From: Bacillus sp. (in: firmicutes)
GTDB lineage: Bacteria > Bacillota > Clostridia > Lachnospirales > Lachnospiraceae
Reading direction: 5' to 3'
Assembly (NCBI GenBank): GCA_023666125.1
Contig: JAMPCN010000004.1
Location: forward strand, 1-64,000
Length of the DNA stretch: 64,000 nt
A program made the translations under genes and the position numbers. This document shows positions 56,038 through 63,597 of the stretch, in pieces. Under the pieces are notes generated by a model. It worked only from the letters and a program-made list of their open reading frames with translations, was not told where the DNA came from and made no database searches. Within the stretch, counting starts at the first letter, position 1; each line of letters starts with the position of its first letter.

Positions 56038-56772
56038 CTACCACTCCTGCTGTAAAACGCCCTCTGACGCGCTTTTCTGCAAATGGGCGGGCGCATTTTC
56101 CCCTTCGGTTCTTACAGGCAGTATAACCTTTACCCGGTAGCGTCCGTTCTCCTGCCTGTCGTCTGTCATACCGCCATACTTTTTCACAATATCCTGCACG
56201 CTCTTACATCCGATACCATGCTTTTCACCGATACATGCATTTTTCTCCTTATTCTTTTCTTTGCTTTTTCTTTTTCCCGCATAGCTGTTTTCTATCTGTA
56301 TCAGGACATGCTGTTCATTTCTCGCCATCTGTATGTTGCACCAGACGCTGCCCTTATTTCCCACCGCTTTGGCCGCCTCTATTGCATTATCCAGCAGGTT
56401 TCCTACCAAAGCAACAATATCCATATCCTCTATTTGATAAAAGTACAGCGGTTCTTTAATGGCAAGTTCCAACGCAACGCCGCATTTATCCGCATATTCT
56501 TTTCTTTCCACCAGCAAAGCGTTCAATACCTTGTGCGAACATATCATTTTCCATTCGATATTTTCAAGGGATGCTCTTGCATCTTTTATCAAACTTCCTA
56601 TCTTCTCGCAGTCGCCCTCTTGCGCCAGTGATGCAATCGTTCTCATCATATGCCTTATATCATGCAGAAAAGTATCGTACTGCTCCTGCATCTTTTCCAA
56701 ATCCCGATAATACTTCTCTCTCATAATAATATGAAGAGCTTTTCGGCGTATTTTTTGACAGAGATTTTTCAT
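56038..56772 (-). CDS. soluble GHKL-type histidine kinase, AgrC-like catalytic part without membrane sensor
   Basis: About 244 residues, no membrane helix. A helical start (1-45) leads to FLHDIRHMMRTI, the H-box of AgrC/GHKL kinases; LLDNAIEA is the N-box; KHGIGCKSVQDIV is the G-box. AgrC proteins normally have six membrane helices before this part, and none is encoded here. The ATG at 56772 is preferred because GGGAGG lies 10 bases upstream; ATG at 56814 is in frame. Divergent from agrB. It may be a cytoplasmic kinase, a decoy, or an AgrC that lost its sensor domain. Confidence 0.8.
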   Translation of the reverse strand: MKNLCQKIRRKALHIIMREKYYRDLEKMQEQYDTFLHDIRHMMRTIASLAQEGDCEKIGSLIKDARASLENIEWKMICSHKVLNALLVERKEYADKCGVALELAIKEPLYFYQIEDMDIVALVGNLLDNAIEAAKAVGNKGSVWCNIQMARNEQHVLIQIENSYAGKRKSKEKNKEKNACIGEKHGIGCKSVQDIVKKYGGMTDDRQENGRYRVKVILPVRTEGENAPAHLQKSASEGVLQQEW

Positions 56773-56904
56773 CTTTTGTATTCCTCCCATTGAAGCAGGC
56801 ATACCCTGTGCCATTTTATTTCATCTTGGCGCAAAATCCGGCAGTATGGATTCTATTTGCCCGAACTGATTATTTTCTCTATCGAATTGCGCATTTGGAA
56901 CTAA

Positions 56905-56942
56905 AAATGTCAAAATTCGCCACTTTTTGGCGATTAAATGTC
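56905..56942 (+). promoter_or_regulatory. direct repeats upstream of agrB, possible LytTR regulator site
   Basis: AAATGTC occurs twice (56905-56911 and 56936-56942), 31 bases apart, in the 254-base region between the kinase gene and agrB; an inverted CGCC/GGCG pair lies between them. LytTR regulators such as AgrA and ComE bind spaced direct repeats upstream of their targets. A weak -10 (TATTTT) follows at about 56953. Binding is not shown. Confidence 0.35.
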
Positions 56943-57026
56943 GAATCACACTATTTTAAGCATGAAATTCAGCCTTTCGTTCATTTTGCCCTAAAATGGA
57001 TGATAACAAAGACAGGAGAAATGCTT

Positions 57027-57623
57027 ATGGACTATCTTATGAATAAAGTACAATCAGAATATGGATTTTCAGACTATCAGATAAAACTGCTGCGGTTTTC
57101 ATTCACCGGCATTTTATATGATGTGAGTAAAACATTGATATTTTTTGTTTATTTCCTTGCCGTAGGTAAACTGCCGGAATTTTTATTTGCAGTTGTTCCG
57201 CTTATCCTGCTGCGTACCAGGAGCGGCGGCATTCATTTCCGCAAATACTGGACATGTTTTCTGGCCTCTTTCCTTTATTTATGCGCGGTCATCTATATTC
57301 TCCCGAATATGATAGCCGTACACCCTTTAGTGATTTATTTAATCCTGCTTTTATGTGCGGTCCTGGATTATATGATTGGCTCCGCATCCTTAAAGCAAAG
57401 TCCTGTGCTACAGGATGAATTTATGATAAGCCAGAAAAATAAATTCATGAAAAAAGCTAAAATACAATCTTTTCAAGTTGTTTTCATCATCGCTGTCCTG
57501 TTTTACATCTTCCCGGACAGCCGCTATATCATCATTAGTTTTTGGACTGTGGTACTTCATACGCTCCAATTATCTATAACCAAAACATTAAAGGAGGTGA
57601 AACATCATGAAAAACTGGCTTAG
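57027..57623 (+). CDS. agrB: AgrB-like accessory gene regulator, autoinducer processing protease
   Basis: 198 residues; integral membrane Cys protease that cuts and cyclises the AgrD peptide. The catalytic pair is visible: His70 in TRSGGIHFRKYWTC and Cys77 seven residues later, the same spacing as the His and Cys of S. aureus AgrB. Four or more membrane helices follow. AGGAG lies 8 bases before the ATG at 57027, which decides the start; upstream in-frame ATGs give no AgrB-like sequence. The agrD gene begins inside its last codons. Confidence 0.93.
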   Translation: MDYLMNKVQSEYGFSDYQIKLLRFSFTGILYDVSKTLIFFVYFLAVGKLPEFLFAVVPLILLRTRSGGIHFRKYWTCFLASFLYLCAVIYILPNMIAVHPLVIYLILLLCAVLDYMIGSASLKQSPVLQDEFMISQKNKFMKKAKIQSFQVVFIIAVLFYIFPDSRYIIISFWTVVLHTLQLSITKTLKEVKHHEKLA

Positions 57624-57735
57624 AAAAAATATGTTTGCGATTTGCAGTTCTTCCTTGGCATATTTTTATGTTTATCACATCAGCGGATTCAGCTACTTTT
57701 TTTTCGGTGAACCGGAACTTCCGATGGAAGATTAA
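57607..57735 (+). CDS. agrD: AgrD-like autoinducer propeptide, predicted Ser-lactone AIP
   Basis: 42 residues. An amphipathic N-terminal leader (MKNWLRKNMF) is followed by a hydrophobic middle and the C-terminal recognition part GEPELPMED, which matches the DEPxxP-type tail of staphylococcal AgrD. Aligned on that tail, the residues just before the cleavage site are S29-Y-F-F-F33, placing Ser29 where S. aureus has the ring Cys, so a five-residue lactone ring is predicted. Perfect SD AAAGGAGGTG lies 7 bases upstream. It overlaps agrB by 17 bases and is followed directly by a strong terminator. Confidence 0.85.
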   Translation: MKNWLRKNMFAICSSSLAYFYVYHISGFSYFFFGEPELPMED

Positions 57736-57781
57736 TGAAAAAGACAGAAATTCAGGTTTCGGAATTTCTGTCTTTTTCATT
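57734..57781. terminator. bidirectional terminator between agrD and the YhcG-type gene
   Basis: A perfect 20-bp inverted repeat (57734-57753 with 57762-57781) and an 8-base loop. T-runs on both strands (TTTTTCATT) allow termination both ways. The stem also encodes the last residues of the minus-strand YhcG-type gene. Confidence 0.8.
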
Positions 57782-58804
57782 ATTTTTTCCATTGTTCCAT
57801 TCACTCAAAACCGACTTTACTTGTGCAACCAACTGTTCTTTATCCGGAATATAGGAAACATAGCGGGAGGCAAAAATATTATTTGCCAAACCGCCAAGAG
57901 CGTATTCTGCGGCTACGCTATCCTTATCGGTACAAAGAATAATTCCTATTGGGGGATTATCATGCTCATCATTTACCTCTGAAGCATAATAATTTAAATA
58001 CATATTAAGCTGTCCGACAGCTTCCGGCGTCAATTTTGACGTTTTTAATTCAATCAGCACATACGCCCGCAAAATTTTATTATAAAAAACCATATCCACA
58101 TAATAATGAGTATTATTGAGTGTGATACGCTGCTGCGTGCCTACAAACATAAAGCCCCGCCCTAACTCTAATAGAAATTTCTCTATCTGTATCACCAGCG
58201 ACTTTTCAAGGTCTCCTTCCAATAGCGGTTTGTTTTCCGGCACACCTAAAAACTCAAATACATAAGGGTCTTTTATCATGTCAAGCGGAACAGCCATTTC
58301 TATTCCTTTTTCTGCCAAAGCAAGCACCGTTTCTTTATTGGTCTTACCTTCCGATAACAGTAACCGCTCATAGAGCGACGTAGAAATCTGTCGTTTCAGT
58401 TCTCGTATCGACCATCCGGCATTAACCGCTTCCTTTTCATAAAAACTGCGTTTATCATCATCAGAAATTGTCAGAAGTTCACAGTAATGCGACCAACTCA
58501 ATTTGCCAGACAGTGTCTGGCAAATTGGATAAGTAAGGAAAAAAGCCCTCATATTTTGCAAATTAGAACGTGAAAAACCTTTTCCAAACTCCTGCGTTAA
58601 TTCTTTGGAAAGCTGTTTTAACGTCTGCTTTCCATAATCCGCCCGTTCTTTATTTTTCTGCTCATATTCAACAATAATCCTGCCTATGTTCCAATAGGTG
58701 GACAGTAATTCCGTATTTACCTGTATCGCCACACGTTGACGGGCGCTTACCAGTAATTCTCGAATTTCATTTATCATAGAATCAGTATATGCCAAATCGT
58801 CCAA
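57752..58804 (-). CDS. YhcG/DUF1016-type PDDEXK nuclease domain protein
   Basis: 350 residues. The N-terminal half (about 1-165) is the DUF1016 N-terminal helical domain (STYWNIGRIIVEYEQ, GFSRSNLQNMRAFFL). The C-terminal half is a PDDEXK nuclease fold: the metal Asp in YYVDMVFYN and the E-x-K in VLIELKTSKLTPEA. YhcG-type proteins are linked to DNA processing and defence, but the function is not settled. TTG start at 58804 with GAGAGG 8 bases upstream. It sits between agrBD and the agrC operon, with both flanking units undisturbed, which suggests a later insertion. Its last nine codons are read from the terminator hairpin. Confidence 0.88.
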   Translation of the reverse strand: MDDLAYTDSMINEIRELLVSARQRVAIQVNTELLSTYWNIGRIIVEYEQKNKERADYGKQTLKQLSKELTQEFGKGFSRSNLQNMRAFFLTYPICQTLSGKLSWSHYCELLTISDDDKRSFYEKEAVNAGWSIRELKRQISTSLYERLLLSEGKTNKETVLALAEKGIEMAVPLDMIKDPYVFEFLGVPENKPLLEGDLEKSLVIQIEKFLLELGRGFMFVGTQQRITLNNTHYYVDMVFYNKILRAYVLIELKTSKLTPEAVGQLNMYLNYYASEVNDEHDNPPIGIILCTDKDSVAAEYALGGLANNIFASRYVSYIPDKEQLVAQVKSVLSEWNNGKNNEKDRNSET

Positions 58805-58885
58805 TTTTATCGCCTCTCTTTCTGTTATATTTAGAATAGCACAAGTGCAGTGGCATTACTATAACTAAAATAGCCAAAAACAATA

Positions 58886-60184
58886 TTATTCATTTTTAGG
58901 CAGTCTTACCGTAAATGTCAGATAATTTCTCATATGATATAATTCATTACTCACGATAATATCGCCTTTCTTCTCTTTTACAAGCCGTTTAAGTTTTGAT
59001 AAACCGATTCCGCGCCCTTTTCCTTTACTGCTGTATCCACTCTCAAAGAAATGCTGCGTCATGTCATCATCATAATGTTTACTGGTGTTGGCCACTGTTA
59101 ATTCCACACAGTTTTCCTCTTCCAACTCTTTTAGCAAAATACGGATTTCTTTGAATGCCTCTTTCTGCTCTTCATCTGTTTTACTAAGCGCCTCTATTGC
59201 GTTATCGGTTAAAATCCCCATCATTTCTATCAATTCATATTCCGGCAATACCCTTTCGATTTTCATTACGCCAATATGATACTCCATTTTGATGCCTTTG
59301 CTTTCCGCCTCCTGTATCTTACTGTATAAGAATCCTGAAATCAGAGGATTCCCCGTAGATAATACGAGTTTTGTCTTCTCATTCTGCTCCATCACATAAT
59401 GACAGTATTCCTTTTGTTTTTCCGCCAGTTCTTCATAATTATCCGTTGCATAAACCATACCCAGGATAGCCCCTATATGATTTTTCATATCATGCTGTCT
59501 TTCCCTAACAAGCATAATCAACTGGTCATATGCGTCATAATACAAACGGTTCATTTCTAATTGCGCTTTCTTCCGTTCGGCATCGGTTTTTGTCTTTTGC
59601 CATTCATAAATAATAAATAGAAAGATAAAGAAAAAGTACAATATCTGAATGTATGTCTCACCCCATATATCACCTTCGTTTTTTATTTGATATGACTCAA
59701 TTACAAATCCGAGAAAAATAAAAATGGAAGTTCCTACTATCACTTTATTTCGTTTAATAAAAAAATCCGATAGCCGTTTTAACTCTACTTTAGAACTACA
59801 AAGCAGGATTAACAAAAAACAACCAATATTAATTAATAACTCAGTTAATGGCCCCTGTTCATATATTGCAAAAAACAAATAATATGTTGGAAGCAATACT
59901 ATTAATTGTAAAATAGCAACAATTGCCGCAGATAAAAAACAATTCAATAGTGTGAGCTTTATTCCCTTTCCATAATATAACAATCCGTATAAAAACATTC
60001 CTATATATCCTAATGCGCCCAGATATTGAGGGAATCCGTAATCATCAATACCAACTGCTATAAACAAAGAAAGAATGACAAATACCACTACATGAATACT
60101 AATTTTTAGTTTATTTCCAAACAGTTCCGCTAAACAATATAAATATGCAAATAACTCTAAAAGAATTTTAATATTTCTAACCAT
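58886..60184 (-). CDS. AgrC-like membrane sensor histidine kinase (GHKL)
   Basis: About 432 residues. Six or seven membrane helices (about 15-205) form the peptide-sensing part. Cytoplasmic portion: helix with RQHDMKNHIGAIL (H-box His about 243), LTDNAIEAL (N-box), GRGIGLSKLKRLV (G-box). This matches the AgrC/ComD-type family. The ATG at 60184 is used because AAAGGA lies 8 bases upstream; a TTG at 60190 is too close. It is last in a minus-strand operon with two LytTR regulators and a GT2. It is the best candidate receptor for the agrD product. Confidence 0.9.
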   Translation of the reverse strand: MVRNIKILLELFAYLYCLAELFGNKLKISIHVVVFVILSLFIAVGIDDYGFPQYLGALGYIGMFLYGLLYYGKGIKLTLLNCFLSAAIVAILQLIVLLPTYYLFFAIYEQGPLTELLINIGCFLLILLCSSKVELKRLSDFFIKRNKVIVGTSIFIFLGFVIESYQIKNEGDIWGETYIQILYFFFIFLFIIYEWQKTKTDAERKKAQLEMNRLYYDAYDQLIMLVRERQHDMKNHIGAILGMVYATDNYEELAEKQKEYCHYVMEQNEKTKLVLSTGNPLISGFLYSKIQEAESKGIKMEYHIGVMKIERVLPEYELIEMMGILTDNAIEALSKTDEEQKEAFKEIRILLKELEEENCVELTVANTSKHYDDDMTQHFFESGYSSKGKGRGIGLSKLKRLVKEKKGDIIVSNELYHMRNYLTFTVRLPKNE

Positions 60185-60236
60185 CCGCAATATCCTTTAC
60201 TACACACATTTTCTATATGCCAAGCTCCTGCATCCC

Positions 60237-60959
60237 CTACTCCATCACATCCCGCAAAAACCTCTTCTTATACGCGTTACCGATTTCAATCTGTTCTTTC
60301 ACCTTTCTCAAACGGATATATCTGTTGACCGTATCAATCTCTTCCACATAATCTTTGTTGATAATATGATATCGGCTGCATTGTATAAACTTATCCGAAT
60401 TCAGTTCTTCTAAAATCATTTTGATTGGTTTATAGGGCAGCTTCAAGTTACCGTTTGTGCAATAAACAATCTGTCCGGCCCTGCTGTTTTCGATATAAAT
60501 AATTTCCGCAACCAGCTTTTTATACAAAACTCCATCCTTACGAAAGAACACCGTCTTCGGTTCTTCGGGCGCTTTAGGAACTTTCAATGCTTCAGAAATC
60601 ACTTCGGCAACTTTGGCCGCATCATAGGGCTTCTCCACATAATAATAACAGTGCAGTCCGCTATATGCGTATAATTGCGGGTCTTCTAATGCCGTAATGA
60701 AAATAATCGGCGTATATTTATAATTCGGAAAAGAACGAATATACTCTGCGAATTTCATCCCTGACACATCGCTGGGATTAGACGTGTTTAACATGATATC
60801 CAGTATGAAAAGGTCTACATGACTTTTCATTGTCTGAACAATCGCTTCCTCTTGATTGGAAGCAGTTTTGATGACGACATCCTCTTCAAGATTTTCAATG
60901 ATTTTAACCAGCATTTCCCTGTTTCTGGCATTATCTTCTACTACAAGGATTGTTTTCAT
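60237..60959 (-). CDS. LytTR family response regulator
   Basis: 240 residues. REC domain (1-118) with VVEDNARNREML, LFILDIML (phospho-acceptor Asp about 55) and YYVEKPYD (conserved Lys); LytTR DNA-binding domain (about 135-240) with VAEIIYIENSRAGQI and FIQCSRYHIINKDYVEEI. Could be the partner of the kinase encoded 47 bases downstream. SD GAAAGG shortly before the ATG. Confidence 0.92.
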   Translation of the reverse strand: MKTILVVEDNARNREMLVKIIENLEEDVVIKTASNQEEAIVQTMKSHVDLFILDIMLNTSNPSDVSGMKFAEYIRSFPNYKYTPIIFITALEDPQLYAYSGLHCYYYVEKPYDAAKVAEVISEALKVPKAPEEPKTVFFRKDGVLYKKLVAEIIYIENSRAGQIVYCTNGNLKLPYKPIKMILEELNSDKFIQCSRYHIINKDYVEEIDTVNRYIRLRKVKEQIEIGNAYKKRFLRDVME

Positions 60960-60997
60960 TCTGCCTTTCTCTTTCCGTAACTTTTTTCTTTATCCGG

Positions 60998-61732
60998 CTA
61001 AAACTGCCGCAAAACCCTCCATGTCCTCTTTAATGTAATGATAAGCGGATATTTTACGCCATTAGTACGCAGCGCCATATATCCTTCTTTGAAAGAGACA
61101 AGATAATTTTGTAATCCTGCATTACTTGTTCCGCCATAGAACATGGAAATCAATACTTTCGGCACATAAACAAGTTTATTTTGCTCATCCTTTAAAAAGC
61201 GCACCATAAACTCATAGTCCGCCGCACAACGGTAAGTAATATCATACTCACCATACTTTTCATATATTTCACGTTTTAAAAAAAGCGTTGGATGCCCCGG
61301 CATCCATCCCTGTCTGATATTGCCCTGACCCATATGCCAGGTACGGATTACTTTATCGCCATCCACATATATCAAATCAGAATGCGCGCCGATGCAGCCC
61401 TCCCCCGCTTCAATGATTGCATTTACCAGCAGGGAAACCGCATTTTTTTCACATAATCTATCATTACATACCGCAATGATATCTCCCGTACACATGCGGT
61501 ATGCCTTATTCATAGCATCATATAAGCCTTTGTCCGGCTCGGAAATCCACTTTACTTCCAGCGCCGAATCCCTTGCAAACCGCTCAATCAACGAAATGGT
61601 AGCGTCCGTTGAAACACCGTCTACAATAACAACTTCTATATTTTCATAAGTCTGGCTTCGTATGCTGTCTAAAGTAATCGGTAAATTCTGCGCCGAATTA
61701 TATGTCGTAAGTAATAAAGAAACTTTTTTCAT
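60998..61732 (-). CDS. GT2 family glycosyltransferase inside the regulator operon
   Basis: 244 residues, compact GT2. SLLLTTYNSAQNLP, VDGVSTDATI, SEPDKGLYDAMNKA (GlcNAc/colanic-type GT2 signature), AVCNDRLCE and GHPTLFLKREIYEKYG with CAADYEFMVRF near the end. No membrane helix. It lies between the two LytTR genes (41 and 38 bases) with an SD GAAAGG of its own, so its expression is tied to the quorum-sensing regulators. The sugar is unknown. Confidence 0.88.
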   Translation of the reverse strand: MKKVSLLLTTYNSAQNLPITLDSIRSQTYENIEVVIVDGVSTDATISLIERFARDSALEVKWISEPDKGLYDAMNKAYRMCTGDIIAVCNDRLCEKNAVSLLVNAIIEAGEGCIGAHSDLIYVDGDKVIRTWHMGQGNIRQGWMPGHPTLFLKREIYEKYGEYDITYRCAADYEFMVRFLKDEQNKLVYVPKVLISMFYGGTSNAGLQNYLVSFKEGYMALRTNGVKYPLIITLKRTWRVLRQF

Positions 61733-61773
61733 CGTAATCCTTTCGCCGTCATTTTACCGAAAATCTGTGCCGT

Positions 61774-62508
61774 TTATACAATATATTTCATACAGGCATC
61801 CCTAAACGCTTTCTCTTTAGACCTGCTGACACTCATACGTATTCCGTTGACAAGTTCCAGTTCATGGCTATCCCATTGCTTCAGGTAATTACAATTAACC
61901 AGATAACTGTTATGGGCATATTCAAATCCATGCATATGGACACACGAATACAATTCTTTGACTTTTTCTCTTACTTTCATGACCTGCATTTCTTTTTCTT
62001 TGTCAAAATAGTAGACGTTGCTGCCATTTTTCGCAATTTCTATATAAAGGATATCCCTTATATTGAGCATAACATTCCTTTTTCCTTCTGTCAGCGGCAA
62101 CTGCGGCGAATATCTTCGTCTGTACATTTCGTCCACCGTTTCCAACAGATATTCCCGCATCTGTTTTCTTTTCTCTTTTCGCATAAACCGATAAGGATGA
62201 TATATAAAATCCTCCGGTATCGGTGAAGCTTTACCGGTGCAGAAAACAAACAGACCATTCTCATTTTGGCTCCTGTACTCTTTCGCTATGTTTCTCCCAT
62301 TTCCTGTTGGGAACATAATATCAAGTACCAGCAAATCATATCTGGCGAGATTTGCATTCAGCAGTTCTTCACCTGATTCAAAGGATTTTATATGAAAATC
62401 TCCCGGTTCCACTTCATATTCCAGCAAAATACTCTTGATTTCCCTGGCACTGTCTTTCTCATCATCACATATTGCTATCCAATATAATTCATCGCCTTGG
62501 TATATCAT
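61774..62508 (-). CDS. LytTR family response regulator, AgrA-like
   Basis: About 244 residues. REC domain with IAICDDEKDSAREI (acidic pair), YDLLVLDIMFPTGNG (phospho-acceptor Asp) and VFCTGKASPIP; the LytTR domain (about 135-244) has DILYIEIAKNGSNVYYF and EYAHNSYLVNCNYL. It differs strongly from the other LytTR regulator, so the two probably control different targets. The ATG at 62508 has AAAGGA 8 bases upstream; ATG at 62517 abuts that SD. First gene of the operon leading to the AgrC-like kinase. Confidence 0.92.
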   Translation of the reverse strand: MIYQGDELYWIAICDDEKDSAREIKSILLEYEVEPGDFHIKSFESGEELLNANLARYDLLVLDIMFPTGNGRNIAKEYRSQNENGLFVFCTGKASPIPEDFIYHPYRFMRKEKRKQMREYLLETVDEMYRRRYSPQLPLTEGKRNVMLNIRDILYIEIAKNGSNVYYFDKEKEMQVMKVREKVKELYSCVHMHGFEYAHNSYLVNCNYLKQWDSHELELVNGIRMSVSRSKEKAFRDACMKYIV

Positions 62509-62555
62509 TTTTCCCATCCTTTACTCATAGTGTGGCATAAACTATTAACTCTATT

Positions 62556-62584
62556 TTTATATTTTACAACATTCACTACCACAA
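62556..62584 (-). promoter_or_regulatory. possible promoter of the LytTR-GT2-LytTR-AgrC operon
   Basis: Minus strand TTGTGG (62579-62584), 17 bases, TATAAA (62556-62561), in a region with several TGTTGT/ACAACA motifs. Confidence 0.4.
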
Positions 62585-62651
62585 TTTTCCATTTACAACA
62601 GAGTATTGTAGTTATTTTTATTTTATTACGTTTTATAGTATTTCATCAAAC

Positions 62652-62674
62652 AACAAAATGTTGTGTGTTAATAT
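62652..62674 (+). promoter_or_regulatory. palindromic operator-like element before the first XRE gene
   Basis: ACAACAAAATGTTGT (62652-62666) is a perfect palindrome around AAA and overlaps ATGTTGTGTGTTA (62658-62670), the same 13-mer found before the second XRE gene. An extended -10 (TGT-TAATAT, 62666-62674) overlaps it, suggesting autoregulation. Confidence 0.5.
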
Positions 62675-62700
62675 CGGTAACAACGGAGATAATATAAATA

Positions 62701-63048
62701 ATGAAAACGCTGAATACAATGTTAAGAGATTTACGGGAAGACCATGATATTAAGCAGGAAACCATTGCAAAATATCTGGGCGTAACTCAACAAACTTACT
62801 CCAATTATGAAAACGGATATCGTGAAATTCCCATTGCGGTAGTAACGGAACTAGCCAAATACTATAAGGTCAGTACGGATTATCTGCTAAACTCGGATAC
62901 AAGCTATCTTGGCAACGTAGATATGAACGCAACCTATATAGATGATATCACGCTGCACGAAGTACTTTATAATTTGCAGTCTTTGGACAGTACCGCCCGT
63001 AAGGATTTAGTAAAATATATCCGTTTTCTACATCAGGATAATAACTAG
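62701..63048 (+). CDS. XRE family helix-turn-helix regulator (first of tandem pair)
   Basis: 115 residues. N-terminal HTH (about 7-61) with IKQETIAKYLGVTQQTYSNYENGYREI, the usual DNA-recognition helix, followed by a 50-residue C-terminal part (YLGNVDMNATYIDDITLHE) that may dimerise. CGGAG lies about 12 bases before the ATG. Closely related to the next gene, so the pair is a tandem duplication. It faces away from the agr operon, with a shared intergenic region, so control of that operon is possible. Confidence 0.9.
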   Translation: MKTLNTMLRDLREDHDIKQETIAKYLGVTQQTYSNYENGYREIPIAVVTELAKYYKVSTDYLLNSDTSYLGNVDMNATYIDDITLHEVLYNLQSLDSTARKDLVKYIRFLHQDNN

Positions 63049-63106
63049 GGATAATGTTTTTATTGTATTTTCCGTTCACCAACACCAATATGTTGTAAGT
63101 TCTCTC

Positions 63107-63136
63107 TTTACATATGTTGTGTGTTATTGTGATAAT
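63107..63136 (+). promoter_or_regulatory. promoter and operator-like motif of the second XRE gene
   Basis: TTTACA (63107-63112), 18 bases, GATAAT (63131-63136). The 13-mer ATGTTGTGTGTTA occupies the spacer (63114-63126), and ACAACA lies just after the -10, making a wide dyad. Confidence 0.55.
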
Positions 63137-63156
63137 ACAACAAACAGAGGTGTGAC

Positions 63157-63501
63157 ATGAAACAAACACATGAAATTTTACACGAATTAAGAAACAAATA
63201 CAATTACCGCCAGGAATATATCGCCATGTATCTTGGAACCACACAACAGACTTATTCTAACTATGAATTAGGCCTCCGTGAAATTCCTCTGCACCATATT
63301 GTCAAACTGTCTCATCTCTATCAGGTAAGCGCCGATTATTTACTTAGTATTGACTCTCCCTATACCGGTACAACCAATCTGTCTCTGGAATATCTTAACG
63401 GCGTTTCTCTTCATGATATCATTTATGATATGCAGAAACTGGATATGGAAAAGAGAAAAAGCCTCGTCCAGTTTATACAATTCTTAAATAGCCAGGAATA
63501 A
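63157..63501 (+). CDS. XRE family helix-turn-helix regulator (second of tandem pair)
   Basis: 114 residues. HTH with YRQEYIAMYLGTTQQTYSNY and the same C-terminal extension pattern as its neighbour (LHDIIYDMQKLD matching LHEVLYNLQSLD). SD AGAGGTG lies 5 bases before the ATG. Probably a transcription regulator of its own gene and of targets bearing the ATGTTGTGTGTTA motif. No terminator is evident after it; the next 96 bases to the convergent dehydratase gene hold nothing else I can identify. Confidence 0.9.
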   Translation: MKQTHEILHELRNKYNYRQEYIAMYLGTTQQTYSNYELGLREIPLHHIVKLSHLYQVSADYLLSIDSPYTGTTNLSLEYLNGVSLHDIIYDMQKLDMEKRKSLVQFIQFLNSQE

Positions 63502-63597
63502 GATAACTTGTACAGACGTTATGGTTGTGTGCCACATCTCCTCTATGCCTCATTATACTATCACCGCCGCAAAATGCAACTATTTTTACTGATAAAC

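Noticed and set aside
56790..57026. Upstream extension of agrB to an ATG at 56790
   Set aside because: The added residues are unlike AgrB, and the ATG at 57027 has AGGAG at proper spacing and gives family length.
57643..57646. Cys13 of AgrD as the ring residue
   Set aside because: It lies 20 residues before the predicted cleavage point, too far for the small ring of known autoinducers; Ser29 fits the S. aureus alignment.
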